A stretch of 20,221 bases of DNA, taken from Gracilaria caudata. Lineage: Eukaryota; Rhodophyta; Florideophyceae; Gracilariales; Gracilariaceae. The notes under the pieces are model-generated. The model ran no database searches. It saw only the letters and a list, made by a program, of their open reading frames with translations, and had not been told where the DNA came from. Position 1 is the stretch's first letter; every line of letters starts with the position of its first letter. The stretch spans positions 1 through 20,221 of the forward strand of contig JASCIV010000432.1 of assembly GCA_030374735.1 (NCBI GenBank), written 5' to 3'. Position numbers and translations under genes: made by a program. Below are positions 1 to 9,540 of the stretch, in pieces.

Positions 1-1
1 G

Positions 2-721
2 CCCCCAGCCGAGCGCAGCCCGGACAAGGACACCAGTCTCCCCGCTGCCAAAGGTCGCCGCTCCATCTCCAAGAAGCGCAAGAACCGCCGCAAGGCCAAC
101 GCTTCTGCCCCCGCCGCCTCTGACTCCCAGAACAACGTGCGTCCGAACCCCGCCCCGGCCCCCCCCGTCGCCGAAGTTGCCCCGCACTACCTCTCCTCTT
201 CGGCGCAACGACGCCCTAATGGCGTCAAGGTTGTCGTCTCCAACCTGCACCCCGGCGTCACGCAGAGTGACATTGCGGAGCTCTTTGAGACCGTCGGCCC
301 TCTCAAGAGTGCCGTGCTCCCCCGCTACCCGGGCGGCGCCTCCACCTGTGAGGCCGAAGTCATTTTCGAGAACATGCCGGACGCGTTGGAGGCCATCAAG
401 AGGTATAACCTCGTGCCCCTGGATAATCAGCCGCTGCAGATCACCCTCGTCACCGCACGCTCGAAGAACTCCAGGGACAACCCAGCAAAGAAGTCCCAAC
501 CAGCGGACGAAGACTACCGCGATCGATCTCGTTCTCCGGAGAACGACAATTTCGATCGCAAGGAAACCTCCCCTTTCGCCGATCGCAACGGTCGTAACGG
601 CCAGCAGGGTCGCCGTACTCGCCGCCGCAATCGAAGGCAGTACAGGGCGCCCGGATCCGGTGCCAATCAAGAGCGGGACGAGCGCGATCGCCGTGATGAT
701 CGCGATGGCTATGCCGACTAG
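2..721 (+). CDS. ALYREF: Aly/REF mRNA export factor (THO complex subunit 4-like), 5'-truncated by window edge
   Basis: The frame is open from base 2, so the gene starts outside the window; 239 codons precede the TAG at 719-721. An RRM spans about residues 75-150 of the visible part, with RNP2 'VVVSNL' (77-82) and an RNP1-like strand 'CEAEVIFE' (116-123). The pattern of 'SNLHPGVTQSDIAELFETVG' and 'NLVPLDNQPLQITLV' is that of the Aly/REF (Yra1/THO4) RRM. A basic Arg/Lys/Asn-rich segment lies before it, and an Arg/Asp/Ser-rich tail with RR and RD runs follows, as in REF proteins. In that family the RRM and basic arms bind mRNA and hand it to the NXF1/Mex67 export receptor after loading by the UAP56 helicase in the nucleus. 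The usual short C-terminal UAP56-binding helix is not obvious; the tail ends in 'DRDGYAD'. Family call is firm; orthology to a particular paralogue is inferred. Confidence 0.88.
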   Translation, partial: PPAERSPDKDTSLPAAKGRRSISKKRKNRRKANASAPAASDSQNNVRPNPAPAPPVAEVAPHYLSSSAQRRPNGVKVVVSNLHPGVTQSDIAELFETVGPLKSAVLPRYPGGASTCEAEVIFENMPDALEAIKRYNLVPLDNQPLQITLVTARSKNSRDNPAKKSQPADEDYRDRSRSPENDNFDRKETSPFADRNGRNGQQGRRTRRRNRRQYRAPGSGANQERDERDRRDDRDGYAD

Positions 722-1631
722 TCATCGGATCGGCCTATAGTGTTTCTATCTCGCCCATCATTTGCGATGTTACTTTCCTTTGTTTTGTCATCCTTCGTGT
801 GCACAAGGCGTGATCGGGCACTCCCTAGCAAGTGCTCCGCTCAGCTGTTCTTGAAGCTGGACGGTCTCCCTTTTGCCCCTTGGTTGTATTAAATTTGGAC
901 GCTTGAGCTTTCGCTCCTCTTCGTTTGGGTGTGTTTTTCATCTCGTGGAAAATGGGTTACCGCTGAAGGTTGTACTTGACGGACAGTTAGGCAACAGTTG
1001 AGCCGCGCAGAAACAGAACACGATTTGGGGAACCTTGTAGTGGGTCGAGTCTGTTTCTGCAGCGTTGTTCACGATTTGCAGCTTGGGCGTTGAGTTTGGA
1101 ACATATTATTGATCCTGTTCCTCCGTTCAAGATGCAAATCATGCTAACTAGTCTCGCGGTCCTTAGAGCGTTCCCGGTATACAGCTACATGACCATGACC
1201 TTCGGCTCGAGTTGCGTGTTTTTTCTCTTCCGCGTTTCCGAATTCTCCGAAGGGAAGTCGGTTCCATACGTTTACCGTCATTCCCGTCTCCGCTTGTGCG
1301 TATTTTCTTGTAGTCGCATTCCCGGCGGGCGTCGGTGCGATTTGTTTGTTATTCAGCGACGCCTTCAGCGCTATCGTGCGTGTTTTTCCGATCTTCGGAT
1401 TGGTAATTGTGGTGGTTCTTCGAGGATATCGAAGTTTTGCGATAACTTCGATGGAACACAGGAAAGGTAAGTTTGAAATCCAAGTTCAACCCGTAGGTCC
1501 ACTCTTACAGTTGCAAGAGCCGCAGGTGACGTCCGTTAGTTTCATTTTCGTAGTCACTTCGGGTTTTCCCCTTCGTTTAGGCATTTCTCTTCTCTTCAGC
1601 ATGTCTTAGTCTTCGAAAAGCTGGGACAAAG

Positions 1632-1646
1632 GTAGCCGACGGCTAC
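1632..1646. repeat. Perfect short palindrome
   Basis: Arms GTAGCCG and CGGCTAC flank a single A. This is a 7-bp perfect inverted repeat in noncoding DNA. It could be a dimeric protein-binding site or chance; no neighbouring gene start is close enough to assign it. Confidence 0.5.
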
Positions 1647-2701
1647 ATCTTCGCCCGTCACGCCCTCCCTGATCGTAGACATACCTAGTCCGCTAGCTGC
1701 AGAGATGCAATGATCTCTTAACTCGTCGATGATCACTAGTCAGTTACCGACGGAAGCACTTGGATTCCATTCCATTCTGTGCTTTGACCGTTACTTGAAT
1801 AATGATGACGGAAACGGCTCCTTCAAGTGTCTCGTAGGATGCTTATGAACAGTGCCCTTCCGAAGCCCTTCGAGGTGATGAGCTATTACAGAATGTGGCT
1901 CGTACAGAGAATGAAATGTGTTTGTTCGCAGTTGGTCACTAAAACGCGTCCTGTTAGACCATCAAGATCATTCACTCAACTCCACTACAATTTTTGCCCG
2001 TACGATCCATGAATGTTGAAGTTTTGCATACAATCATCTTCTTTATGAACACTTATGCACGCTTATGATGCTTTACTGAAGCTGAGCAGTATGAACGAAT
2101 ACGAAATAGACCTAAAGATTTGCAGATACGTTTTGGCTGCAACATATTACGACGGCATGTGCTTGTTTTGCTTTCTGTTTCTCCTCGAATATTGTCAAAA
2201 GCCAGTTACTTGGACTTTAGAAGTTGTTGATTGTCGAGCAACTCTGACTACGGGATATTCGGGATGCTCTGCAGAGCGTTCCGAGATTGGAGCACGCCCT
2301 ACCGAATTGCGTAGTGCTTCAGCTCACACGGACATGTCCCATTCAGAGGACATCGAGCCTACCTTGGCCTAACTTGGTCCGCAATTGGGGGGACGCAATT
2401 ACTGATGTTCATAAGACATTTGTGCATTACATTCCTCGATCATTGACGATTGGTTGTGGCTGGACTGGAAGATGATGGGTCCATTTTTTGTTTCGTATTT
2501 GTTTCAGCTTTGACGCAGAGGATCTATGGACATTGTCGCTCCAGATTCTTCGAATGCTGCCGTTCATCTCATTCTCGAGCTTCACAGAAATCTCGGTTAC
2601 AGACCATCTCCTTCGTAATGGATGAAGACAAACCCGCGCCTGCCTGATAAACTCCAGTTTCTTGGGAGGTGTGTCCATCTTACCATGTTGTAAAAGAGAA
2701 G

Positions 2702-3050
2702 CAGGCAGTAGAGAGAGAGAGAATCTTAAACAACGTTGAACGTATCCTTTTGAGATGTTCAACGAGGACCTTACCTGTCAGCAAGAAATCGTTTACCTTC
2801 TTTTCAACATCGCCAACGATTATCAGATAAGATGTCATTAGAAAACGCTCTGAAAGAATGTTGGTCTACAATGTAGACTCTACATGGTGACATGCTCCCT
2901 ATCATTTTCACCATACAGTAACTGAATAGGTTCTCAGCTAGCCATCGAGTGACAGACAGCACGTCGTGCTGGTTTCACATGAACAAGAACTAGTAGTGTA
3001 CTTGTGAACATCAACAGGGTTTGATCTCTCTCTCTCTCTAACTGTGCCTG
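2702..3050. repeat. Oppositely oriented GA / TC microsatellites with weakly matching flanks
   Basis: A (AG)n run at 2710-2722 is preceded by CAGGCA. About 300 bp away a (TC)n run at 3025-3039 is followed by TGCCTG. Read on opposite strands, the two ends share CAGGCA, the GA run and a loosely similar A-rich, GTTGA-containing flank over about 45 bases. This resembles the imperfect terminal inverted repeats of a small non-autonomous element, but the match depends heavily on the simple repeat and could be chance. Confidence 0.3.
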
Positions 3051-3282
3051 AAAAGATGCTGGCCTCCGTTCGAGACCCAACCGCAGATCCGTTTTGCTCC
3101 CTGAGGGAAGACAGACACACCACGTGAAGGCGGATCGCCTGTGTCCAACAGGGTTTGACAAAGTTCAGCGATGAAAACATGTAAAGCCCTGAATCCGTTT
3201 CCAACCTGGACACCCTCAGAACCTTACAACTTGGTAAATCAGAAGATGGATACAAATGTGTTACGCACTATACCCGATCATT

Positions 3283-4725
3283 TCATTGGTTCCTCTTGTC
3301 TACCACTTGCTTTGCTTTCACAAGTAGCCATGCAAGTCTTCCAACACTCTCGCCATATAAGTTACGAGAGCAAGCCTCGTACTCTTGCAAGATAAACGCA
3401 AGGGTGCTCTGGATCGGTACGATTTCAAGCAATGTCCTAAGATCAGATGCTGGGGCATACTTCTCCCACAAACTCAAATACTCGTCCATGACCATAGGGG
3501 TTACATCAAAACAGTAAGTATCACATAAAGGAATGTCGATTTGAGCATCACCCCAGTCGAATAGAACAAGAGAACCATCGTTAGCCTTCAACACATTCTC
3601 AGTTATGTCGCCGTGTGTCAATGACAAAGGACATTTCCCACTATCATACAACTCTCTGAGGAGGTCGTACAGCGCAAAAGTATGAACTTCAATGTTTGCC
3701 AACCCATCTTTAACATAGAAACTAAACTCTTCATATTTCGCGAGCTTCTTCCTCTGAGATTGGGCTTCCAGCAGTGCTTTCGCCCTTCGTATAAGTGATT
3801 GAGAAGACTGCACTCGTAATCCAACTTCTTGCAGGGCTTCAATGTGCTGCATAGACTGCATTTGAAGCTTTCCATGCTCGATTAAAAGTCAACAAAAGTC
3901 TTCGCGTCTGGTTTCATCACAAACATGCTCCCCTTGGTCATTCATTAGCATCCACTGCTTTTCGTCGCTTACAAATATCGGTTTTCTTACTAATTGCGGC
4001 GCAAAGCTTGCCACCAGACTGGTCGCCTTTCCTTCTACGCTGTTGCTTGCTTTCAGGTACACTCTTCCCTTGTTCGTATCAGCCCTCAGCACTGCGGTAA
4101 AGTGAGTAATACTGAACTGCTCAAAACTACCTTGTACTTCGTACCCCAGCTTTGCAAGTGTAACACTTGCAGCTTTTGTTGTACTAGCGAACCAACCCGG
4201 TAGCTCCCACGGTCGAGGATTACATTGGTTTTCATCACTCTCATCCTCGTAGTCCCTCGACATGAAAACAAAAGCCGCGAAGTCCTTCGTATCATCTATC
4301 CAACGGCAATGTTCTTCTCCTATACAATCTAGCCATTTATCTACTTCTTTCGCTGCCATCCATTCGAACTGTTTGCATGCAGGAGCGATAGGTATCTCTG
4401 TGCCTTCCTTGTCTGGAGACAAGCAATGAAAAGCGGAGAAGATTGGTCTTATATGATCGTTGGGAAAGTCGTTGATAGTAGAATATAGCAGTAAAAGTTC
4501 ATACCTTGTCCCACACATCTTCTCAAACCGCTCGCTAATGCACTCGCACACTCTTTTCCCATACGATGGTATTTCGGGGCATTCCAATCGTGGAAAACAA
4601 AGCTTGCCCTCACTATTGTGCTGCACAATGACGCTGCTTCTATCCCCGTTAGCGATCACCACAATGTACGGAAGTGGCATTCGATCTGGCGGGCAGATGT
4701 GGTTCATCTCAACGGTGGTTGTCAT
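3283..4725 (-). pseudogene. Nudix-like / APH-type kinase fusion interrupted by one in-frame TGA
   Basis: Reading right to left, the frame opens at ATG 4725, runs 278 codons, meets TGA at 3891-3889, then continues in the same frame with no other stop to TAA at 3283: 480 codons counting the stop. The first ~140 residues look like a Nudix fold (strand-loop pattern around 'GKLCFPRLECP', helix 'CECISERFEKMCG') but the catalytic GX5EX7REUXEEXGU box is not intact. From about residue 170 comes an APH/choline-kinase-type kinase: linker 'RPWELPGWFASTTKAA', N-lobe with a Lys in 'RVYLKAS', hinge 'WMLMNDQGEH', then after the TGA the catalytic 'LTHGDITENVL' and metal-binding 'LFDWGDAQID'. The TGA lies in the linker helix before the C-lobe, so a truncated product would lack catalysis. 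Fusions of this layout occur in bacteria, so ancient transfer is possible. Alternatives are recoding, a short intron or a base error. Confidence 0.75.
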
Positions 4726-4835
4726 TGAAGAAGCTCTGCGTATGAAAAGTATGACGTAGAAGACGGGAGGATCATGGACTTCTTCTTCTTTATTGTGGAA
4801 GTTGTGTTCTAATTCCTAACACAACCAAGCAGCAC

Positions 4836-5300
4836 CTAAAGGTACTTCTCTCTCCTTAAAAAGGGGATCATGGACATTGGTTTGATTCTCGGCGCTGAAT
4901 ATGGGCTGCTTAGAAATACCGATATTCTGTTGTACCGTTGTGAGAACACCGGAGAACCCATCTCGAACAGATGAGACGAAGATGTGCACTTGCGCAGAAC
5001 TCTGCAAATTCGAACGACTATGTATGGCCTGATACCCATTGACATTATCAGCACGACAGCCCACGCGAACGGGCACTAGCACAGCGATAGAAAGACCCAG
5101 CCTTGGGTCGAGTAAAACACGATGGCATTGAGGCCGAAGAAGCCAGAGCGACGACGCCCAGCCTTGTTCTGAATCTGTTCTTCTAACTTCACACTGTAGT
5201 TACTGCCCCATGATATGTCTGACAACATTTCCGGTAATGTCACAATCGTACCGAGGGTAAAGAGCGTGCAGTACAGCAGAAAAACAGTAACTCGTCATTT
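4836..5300 (-). pseudogene. Possible membrane-protein remnant
   Basis: One minus-strand frame is open from about 5300 to 4836 except for a TAG at 5078-5076. It contains three strongly hydrophobic segments ('VFLLYCTLFTLGTIVTL', 'GFFGLNAIVFYSTQGWVF' and, after the stop, 'FAWAVVLIMSMGIRPYIVV') separated by charged loops, which reads like a multi-pass membrane protein. I do not recognise a family, and there is no clear start. A second minus-strand frame (5082-4816) is open over the same bases and may represent a frameshift. It could equally be chance; the support is only composition and spacing. Confidence 0.2.
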
Positions 5301-5756
5301 TTGAAGGTTCCATCTCTGAACGTAAAAGCGAACTTTTACCTATGCGTATCTGCGACGGTATCTTCAAGGGTACGAGGGAGAAGAGGAAAAAGGGGGATAT
5401 TCCTCGTTAAATCTACAGAGGCCTTCGAACGATGATTCACTTCCTCCAGGACGTTTGCCGTCCAACTTGTGAAGCATAGTCCAAGACACATTCTTATCTC
5501 GCTGTGAAAACAACACCCGCTGGTTCTCTGCTTTTACGTACTGCTGACTGGCGTTGTGAGTTCAAACCACGATACCGTAACACCCATGCACACATTCTGC
5601 TGTCGCATAGCGGAAAGCAGAAAATAATGTCCGCATCGGTCTGTCCGTCAGTGCTCAAAGAGCTTGTTCTCCTCTCTTCAGTCACATCAGTCTCGTAAGG
5701 CATACTTTTCGTTTCATCGTCACCGCTGCTTTCAGAATTCTCCAGCCGGACTGCAT

Positions 5757-6131
5757 TCAAACAATATCTCTTTCTGGACTTAAAATAGTGGGCAGCAGAG
5801 CCACAGAACAGTCAACACATGCGAAGGGGTTGGCATTGTGCAAACGTTCAAGAACACAAAGCGCATATAGTGGAATAGGGCTCAAAGTGTCGTTGAGTTC
5901 GATCAGGTCTTCTGGCTGCTGGGGGCAACCATCATCTATTCTAGACGAAAGCGATTTGTGTTCACCGGGATCATATCTCCAAAACCTAGTTTCCATGGCC
6001 CTTTTATGTTTCTCCGCAGCTTGTAGAGCCATTTCTTCTGGTTCGCTTCCTCGGGCAAGAAGTTTTGAAGCTATGTTCTGATATTCGTTATGAGCCTTTG
6101 TCCCCATTGCACATGGGGGGCAGTCCTTCAA
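5757..6131 (-). CDS. Unrecognised Cys-containing ORF, possibly a fragment
   Basis: A 124-codon frame opens at ATG 6131 and ends at TGA 5757. It contains a 'CPPC' motif near residue 4, a charged helical stretch ('EEMALQAAEKHKRAMETRFW'), and a second Cys pair in 'PFACVDCSV' near the end. The composition is protein-like and no competing frame looks better, but I recognise no family. It lies just downstream of the PDI remnant on the same strand, so 'CPPC' might be a degraded thioredoxin site, though the surrounding residues do not look like an a' domain. The reading frame is also open upstream of the ATG for about 20 codons. It may be a real small gene, an exon, or part of decayed DNA. Confidence 0.25.
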   Translation of the reverse strand: MKDCPPCAMGTKAHNEYQNIASKLLARGSEPEEMALQAAEKHKRAMETRFWRYDPGEHKSLSSRIDDGCPQQPEDLIELNDTLSPIPLYALCVLERLHNANPFACVDCSVALLPTILSPERDIV

Positions 6132-6209
6132 GCTTTTCTCGAAGAAGAAGAGCTTTGACGACGAACTGCTTTGGCCGCCGAGCTGCTATCTATGCCGTGG
6201 GAGATGCCG

Positions 6210-7150
6210 TGTCGCCATTTTATCGCCGGCAAAACCTTTCCAGCGATCAAATCGTTCACCCACACCTTAAGAGAGTCCTCAGAGAAAACTTGAAGTCATC
6301 TTGCAGCAAGTAGCGAGCATGACTCTCGAAGGAATAAGCGAGAATGGGAACAGACGCGTCCTTGAGCCCCACGTACTCTTGGAAGCTATCGAGCTCAATA
6401 GAACTAACCAGGCAACGGCCACCTTTGCGTTGCAGTCCTTCCTTTCCGCAATAGCTTCAAGGGTCTTGCGTTGTTGACCGTGACAATTTTCATAGAAACC
6501 GACTATGAAAGGCGTACTGAGTTCGGTGCACAATTCGGCGTACAATTCGACGTTCTCTCGGGCAAACTCCAGGAAAGCGACCAACGCCGTGCCTTGAAGA
6601 ATTTCTTGAGGGCAACGTCAGCAGCTGATCAGATTTCATTCCAGCACGAACCCCATCGGTTTCCAGACGAAGAAAGTAAGTGTCTCCCTTGCCCATGGAT
6701 TCAACGCTGAGGGTTGCCGCATCATCAGAGTGTGTAAACTCAACTGAGTTCGGCATGAAGTCTCGAATGCCGAATGTGGCCTTCTTGAATTATGTGAACT
6801 CTACTCCCTCCAACGCAGCGGACACGACAAGATGCTTTGGAAAATGTCCATCAGCGAGCTTTTATACGCGTCAGCATCATGGATTGTGTCGCACGGGGGT
6901 AGAGTAGCACGCTCAATGAACTTGATATGGATTCTTTGTCGCATGTTCCATTGTAGTCGGTGCGCTCGATGCCGTTGGAAAAGAGCTTTACAATAGGAAA
7001 TCCGTCAATGCTGTACTTGGTTGACAGTTCTTGTTCATCCGTAGCATTAACATCGGCTAAAACGGCATTTTCCTTCACTTCTGCGGCAGACTCCTTGAAA
7101 TCTCCGGCCATGGATTGACAATGACCGCAGCTCCGATCGTTCCTGCCCTT
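6210..7150 (-). pseudogene. Decayed protein disulfide isomerase (PDI) gene copy
   Basis: Minus-strand frames contain consecutive pieces of a PDI. First comes a thioredoxin a domain with active site CGHC (bases 7129-7118), then 'NAVLADVNATDEQELSTKY' and 'GFPIVKLFSNG'. Next is a b domain ('FPKHLVVSAALEGVEF', TAA stop, 'FKKATFGIRDF', 'VEFTHSDDAATLS'). Last is a b' domain ('ENVELYAELCTELSTPFIVG', then in another frame 'LQDDFKFSLRTLKVWVNDLI' followed by an AGK). At least three frame changes and one stop break it. The a domain is cut off just before CGHC: the usual 'APW' is replaced and no upstream strand is present, because the DDX41 stop codon lies only ~25 bases away. No a' domain or KDEL-type tail is recognisable. 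Functional PDIs fold secretory proteins in the ER; this copy cannot encode one. Confidence 0.85.
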
Positions 7151-7154
7151 GACC

Positions 7155-9038
7155 TTACCACTCGCTGCCATACCCGCCGCGGTTGAATCGTTCCATTCCA
7201 CCCTTTGTACCACCGACTAGTGCCTTCATTTTCTCTGATTCTAGCGTTGGACATTCCTGAACTCGATGACTAAGCCCTCCGCAGTATGCACAACCTTTTA
7301 CGCCACCAACTTCTCTGGACGCAAGTCCATTTAGCTCAAGGTCTGGTACAATCTCATACAAGCTTTCTGGTACTGTCTGTTTTGCCTCGATCAATAACTG
7401 TACCAAATCTGAAATGAGAGTCGAACTATCTGAATGATTCACAAATGTTGTCGCCGTGCCCGTTTGATTTCCACGTCCTGTTCGACCAATTCTATGTACA
7501 TACGTTTGAATGTCCTTTGGCATATCGTAATTGATGACGTGTCGAATGTTCGGAAAGTCCAGGCCTTTTGCCGCAACATCCGTAGCAACCAACACGTCCT
7601 TTGAGCCAGCTCGAAACTGACGCATTGCGGCTTCTCTATCTTCTTGGTCGCGTCCACCGTGTATAGAGACGGCGCCAACGCCCTTGACGAGCAAGTACTC
7701 GTGAATCTCGTCCACATCGTTCTTGCTCTCACAGAAAATAAGCGTCGGCGGCGGTGTTTTCTGGAGAGTGTCTAACAAGCGAGATATACGTGCATCAGGT
7801 CGAACAACCTCGATGTGTTGCGTAATGTTGAGCGAGGCAGCTCCAGCCCGGCCTACGTTAACAACAACGGGCTTCACCAATGCCGAAGATGCAAAGGCTT
7901 GAATTTTGGTGGGCATTGTGGCAGAAAACATTAGCGTCTGTCTTTGTGCAGTAAAGAAACTGAATATTGCTCGTATATCTTCTTCAAAACCTAGATCTAT
8001 AAGACGATCAGCCTCATCCAAGGAGACGTAACGACACACCTCGAGGTTGATTCTTCGTTTGCGAAGAAGGTCCAATAATCGGCCAGGCGTTGCAACCAAA
8101 ATATGAATACCTCTTCGAATTGAGTCGAAGTCTACTCGGGTACCACCGATGGCGAGAAAGGTGCGTAGCTGTGGTCCTCCAAGCGAGTGCACTCTGTCGC
8201 AGAACTCGGATGCAACCTCAAACGTTTGGCGTGCCAGTTCGCGAGAGGGAGCAAGTATCATTCCGACAGGTCCTTCGTTCGAAACAAAAGGAAGGCGTAG
8301 TTCCATCTCCCAGGCAAGCATAACGAGCGGCAACGTGAAAACAAGCGTTTTACCCGAGCCTGTAAAAGCAATTCCGATCATATCCCTACCACTAAGAGCA
8401 ACTGGTAGTCCCTGCATCTGAATGGGCGAAGGGTGTTTGATTCCTTTCTCGCTCAGTTGTTGCAAGATTGGGTGAGGCAGTTTCATTTCGCTGAAGGACA
8501 CGCATGGAGGAGGTACATTTTCTCCCTCGACCATGATACGATGAAATTCTCTCATCTGCTGATGATGATTGTCGCGCGCACGTTGCAAGTAACGCGGAGG
8601 CGTCCATGAGGACTTCATCGGCTCGGTATACTCGACGCCATGTGCCAGTTCCGCAACGGCCTTGAGAGCCGGCTGTCGAGCAAGCTGCGCAAGCACGTGT
8701 GCCTCAGATTCCTTTACTTGCTGCTCCTCGCTCTTCTGAGGCTCGGGGTGCGCTTGCAAACGTGCAACGTCATCCAGAAGTGAACGGCGCGTCGCGGCGG
8801 AGGCGGCATGCGCGGAGGATTTGTTGGGTGTGTGCTGGGTTGGAGAGGAAGCTGTGGCGAGGTTTGGTGGGCGCGGGGGTGTGGCACGGGCGACGGAATG
8901 GAGAGTGGTTTGCGCAGCTTGTAAAAGGGATTTGGCTCCCTTTCGAGAGGCTAGGAGCGCTACATTGCGGGCGGTGTGGGCGCGTCGACGCTTGACGGGG
9001 ACGTATTCGACGTAGTTGTCGTCGTCGGAGGCGGTCAT
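7155..9038 (-). CDS. DDX41: DEAD-box RNA helicase DDX41 (Abstrakt / RH35-type)
   Basis: A 627-codon uninterrupted frame, close to the ~620 residues usual for DDX41. Order of features: acidic start then 'DNYVEYVPVKRRR' (the family's N-terminal YVPY/V motif), low-complexity Ala-rich region to ~130, 'WTPPRY' (145-150), Q motif around 'HPSPIQMQG' (202-210), motif I AFTGSGKT (224-231), Ia PSRELARQ, Ib TPGR, DEAD (341-344), SAT (372-374), IV 'TLIFCES', V 'TDVAAKGLDFP', VI HRIGRTGR (515-522). A C-terminal CCHC zinc knuckle 'CAYCGGLSHRVQEC' (583-596) is diagnostic of DDX41 among DEAD-box proteins. DDX41 acts in the nucleus on the catalytic (C-complex) spliceosome and R-loops. All catalytic motifs are intact and there is no intron. 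It is transcribed divergently from the cyclin gene across a CpG-rich spacer; a decayed PDI copy abuts its 3' end. Confidence 0.96.
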   Translation of the reverse strand: MTASDDDNYVEYVPVKRRRAHTARNVALLASRKGAKSLLQAAQTTLHSVARATPPRPPNLATASSPTQHTPNKSSAHAASAATRRSLLDDVARLQAHPEPQKSEEQQVKESEAHVLAQLARQPALKAVAELAHGVEYTEPMKSSWTPPRYLQRARDNHHQQMREFHRIMVEGENVPPPCVSFSEMKLPHPILQQLSEKGIKHPSPIQMQGLPVALSGRDMIGIAFTGSGKTLVFTLPLVMLAWEMELRLPFVSNEGPVGMILAPSRELARQTFEVASEFCDRVHSLGGPQLRTFLAIGGTRVDFDSIRRGIHILVATPGRLLDLLRKRRINLEVCRYVSLDEADRLIDLGFEEDIRAIFSFFTAQRQTLMFSATMPTKIQAFASSALVKPVVVNVGRAGAASLNITQHIEVVRPDARISRLLDTLQKTPPPTLIFCESKNDVDEIHEYLLVKGVGAVSIHGGRDQEDREAAMRQFRAGSKDVLVATDVAAKGLDFPNIRHVINYDMPKDIQTYVHRIGRTGRGNQTGTATTFVNHSDSSTLISDLVQLLIEAKQTVPESLYEIVPDLELNGLASREVGGVKGCAYCGGLSHRVQECPTLESEKMKALVGGTKGGMERFNRGGYGSEW

Positions 9039-9500
9039 GGTTGTGGGTACATACGACGCTGGGTGCCGGTGGAAGGGGGCGTTCGGTTGTGCGGCATACC
9101 TAACGGTGTGAGTCTGTCATCTGGATGTGATTGTGTTGGCCGCGTTGGACTTGCGACCACGAGCGGGTTGGGAGGAAGGAGCGCTTGCGGTTATGCATCT
9201 TGATCCTCGGGGGAGCGTGTGGTCGCAGGGTCGGTGCAGCGCGTGTGCGGAGTGCAGACTGTGGAGGCACGAGCTGGCACAGCTGGATCATGTCTTGCAA
9301 AACGCGCATTGCTGTCAGTACGGATGCTCATCCGTCCGCTGTGTATCATCAATGCTTTCGCTAAGCGAAATTCGCTTGCGTTTGACATTTCGATATCGTT
9401 TGGCAGCGGACCGCAAACGCACTCGCGAGTGCTGCTCAGGTGCAACACGTTTGTTGTGGTGGGCGACGAAAGGACGGCGCGGAAAAGCTGACGGGCGGTG

Positions 9501-9540
9501 GCGTGGGTGATGGAGCGAGGCGGCGTGGGTGATGGAGCGA
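9501..9540. repeat. Tandem duplication, two copies of an 18-bp unit
   Basis: GCGTGGGTGATGGAGCGA occurs at 9501-9518 and again at 9523-9540, a period of 22 bases. It lies in the divergent spacer about 460 bp upstream of the DDX41 start codon. Likely replication slippage; a role as paired binding sites is possible but unsupported. Confidence 0.8.

Larger units (their letters stand above)
722..3282. other. Gene-poor stretch, 2.5 kb
   Basis: The first few hundred bases are presumably the 3' UTR of the Aly/REF gene. Beyond that there are only short ORFs (the longest 126 and 111 codons, on opposite strands) with no domain, no homology I recognise and composition like translated noncoding DNA. No tRNA or snRNA signature was seen. 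Contents worth noting are a perfect 15-bp palindrome at 1632-1646, a second at 2956-2970, and a pair of oppositely oriented GA/TC microsatellites at 2710-2722 and 3025-3039. AT content is higher than in the flanking genes. Confidence 0.6.

Noticed and set aside
684..691. GCGATCGC octamer (also at 15975-15982), like the cyanobacterial HIP1 repeat
   Set aside because: The first copy arises from Asp-Arg codons in the Aly/REF tail; two copies in 20 kb is no enrichment, and the gene content is plainly eukaryotic.
1090..1609. ORFs of 126 and 87 codons after the Aly/REF gene
   Set aside because: The first starts with a non-ATG codon; both have random-looking composition and no domain, in probable 3' UTR or intergenic DNA.
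5213..5565. A minus-strand exon with attractive local protein sequence and GT-AG flanks
   Set aside because: On recounting the C5T5 run near 5392 the frame hits a stop about 50 codons in, and the proposed splice sites had no independent support.
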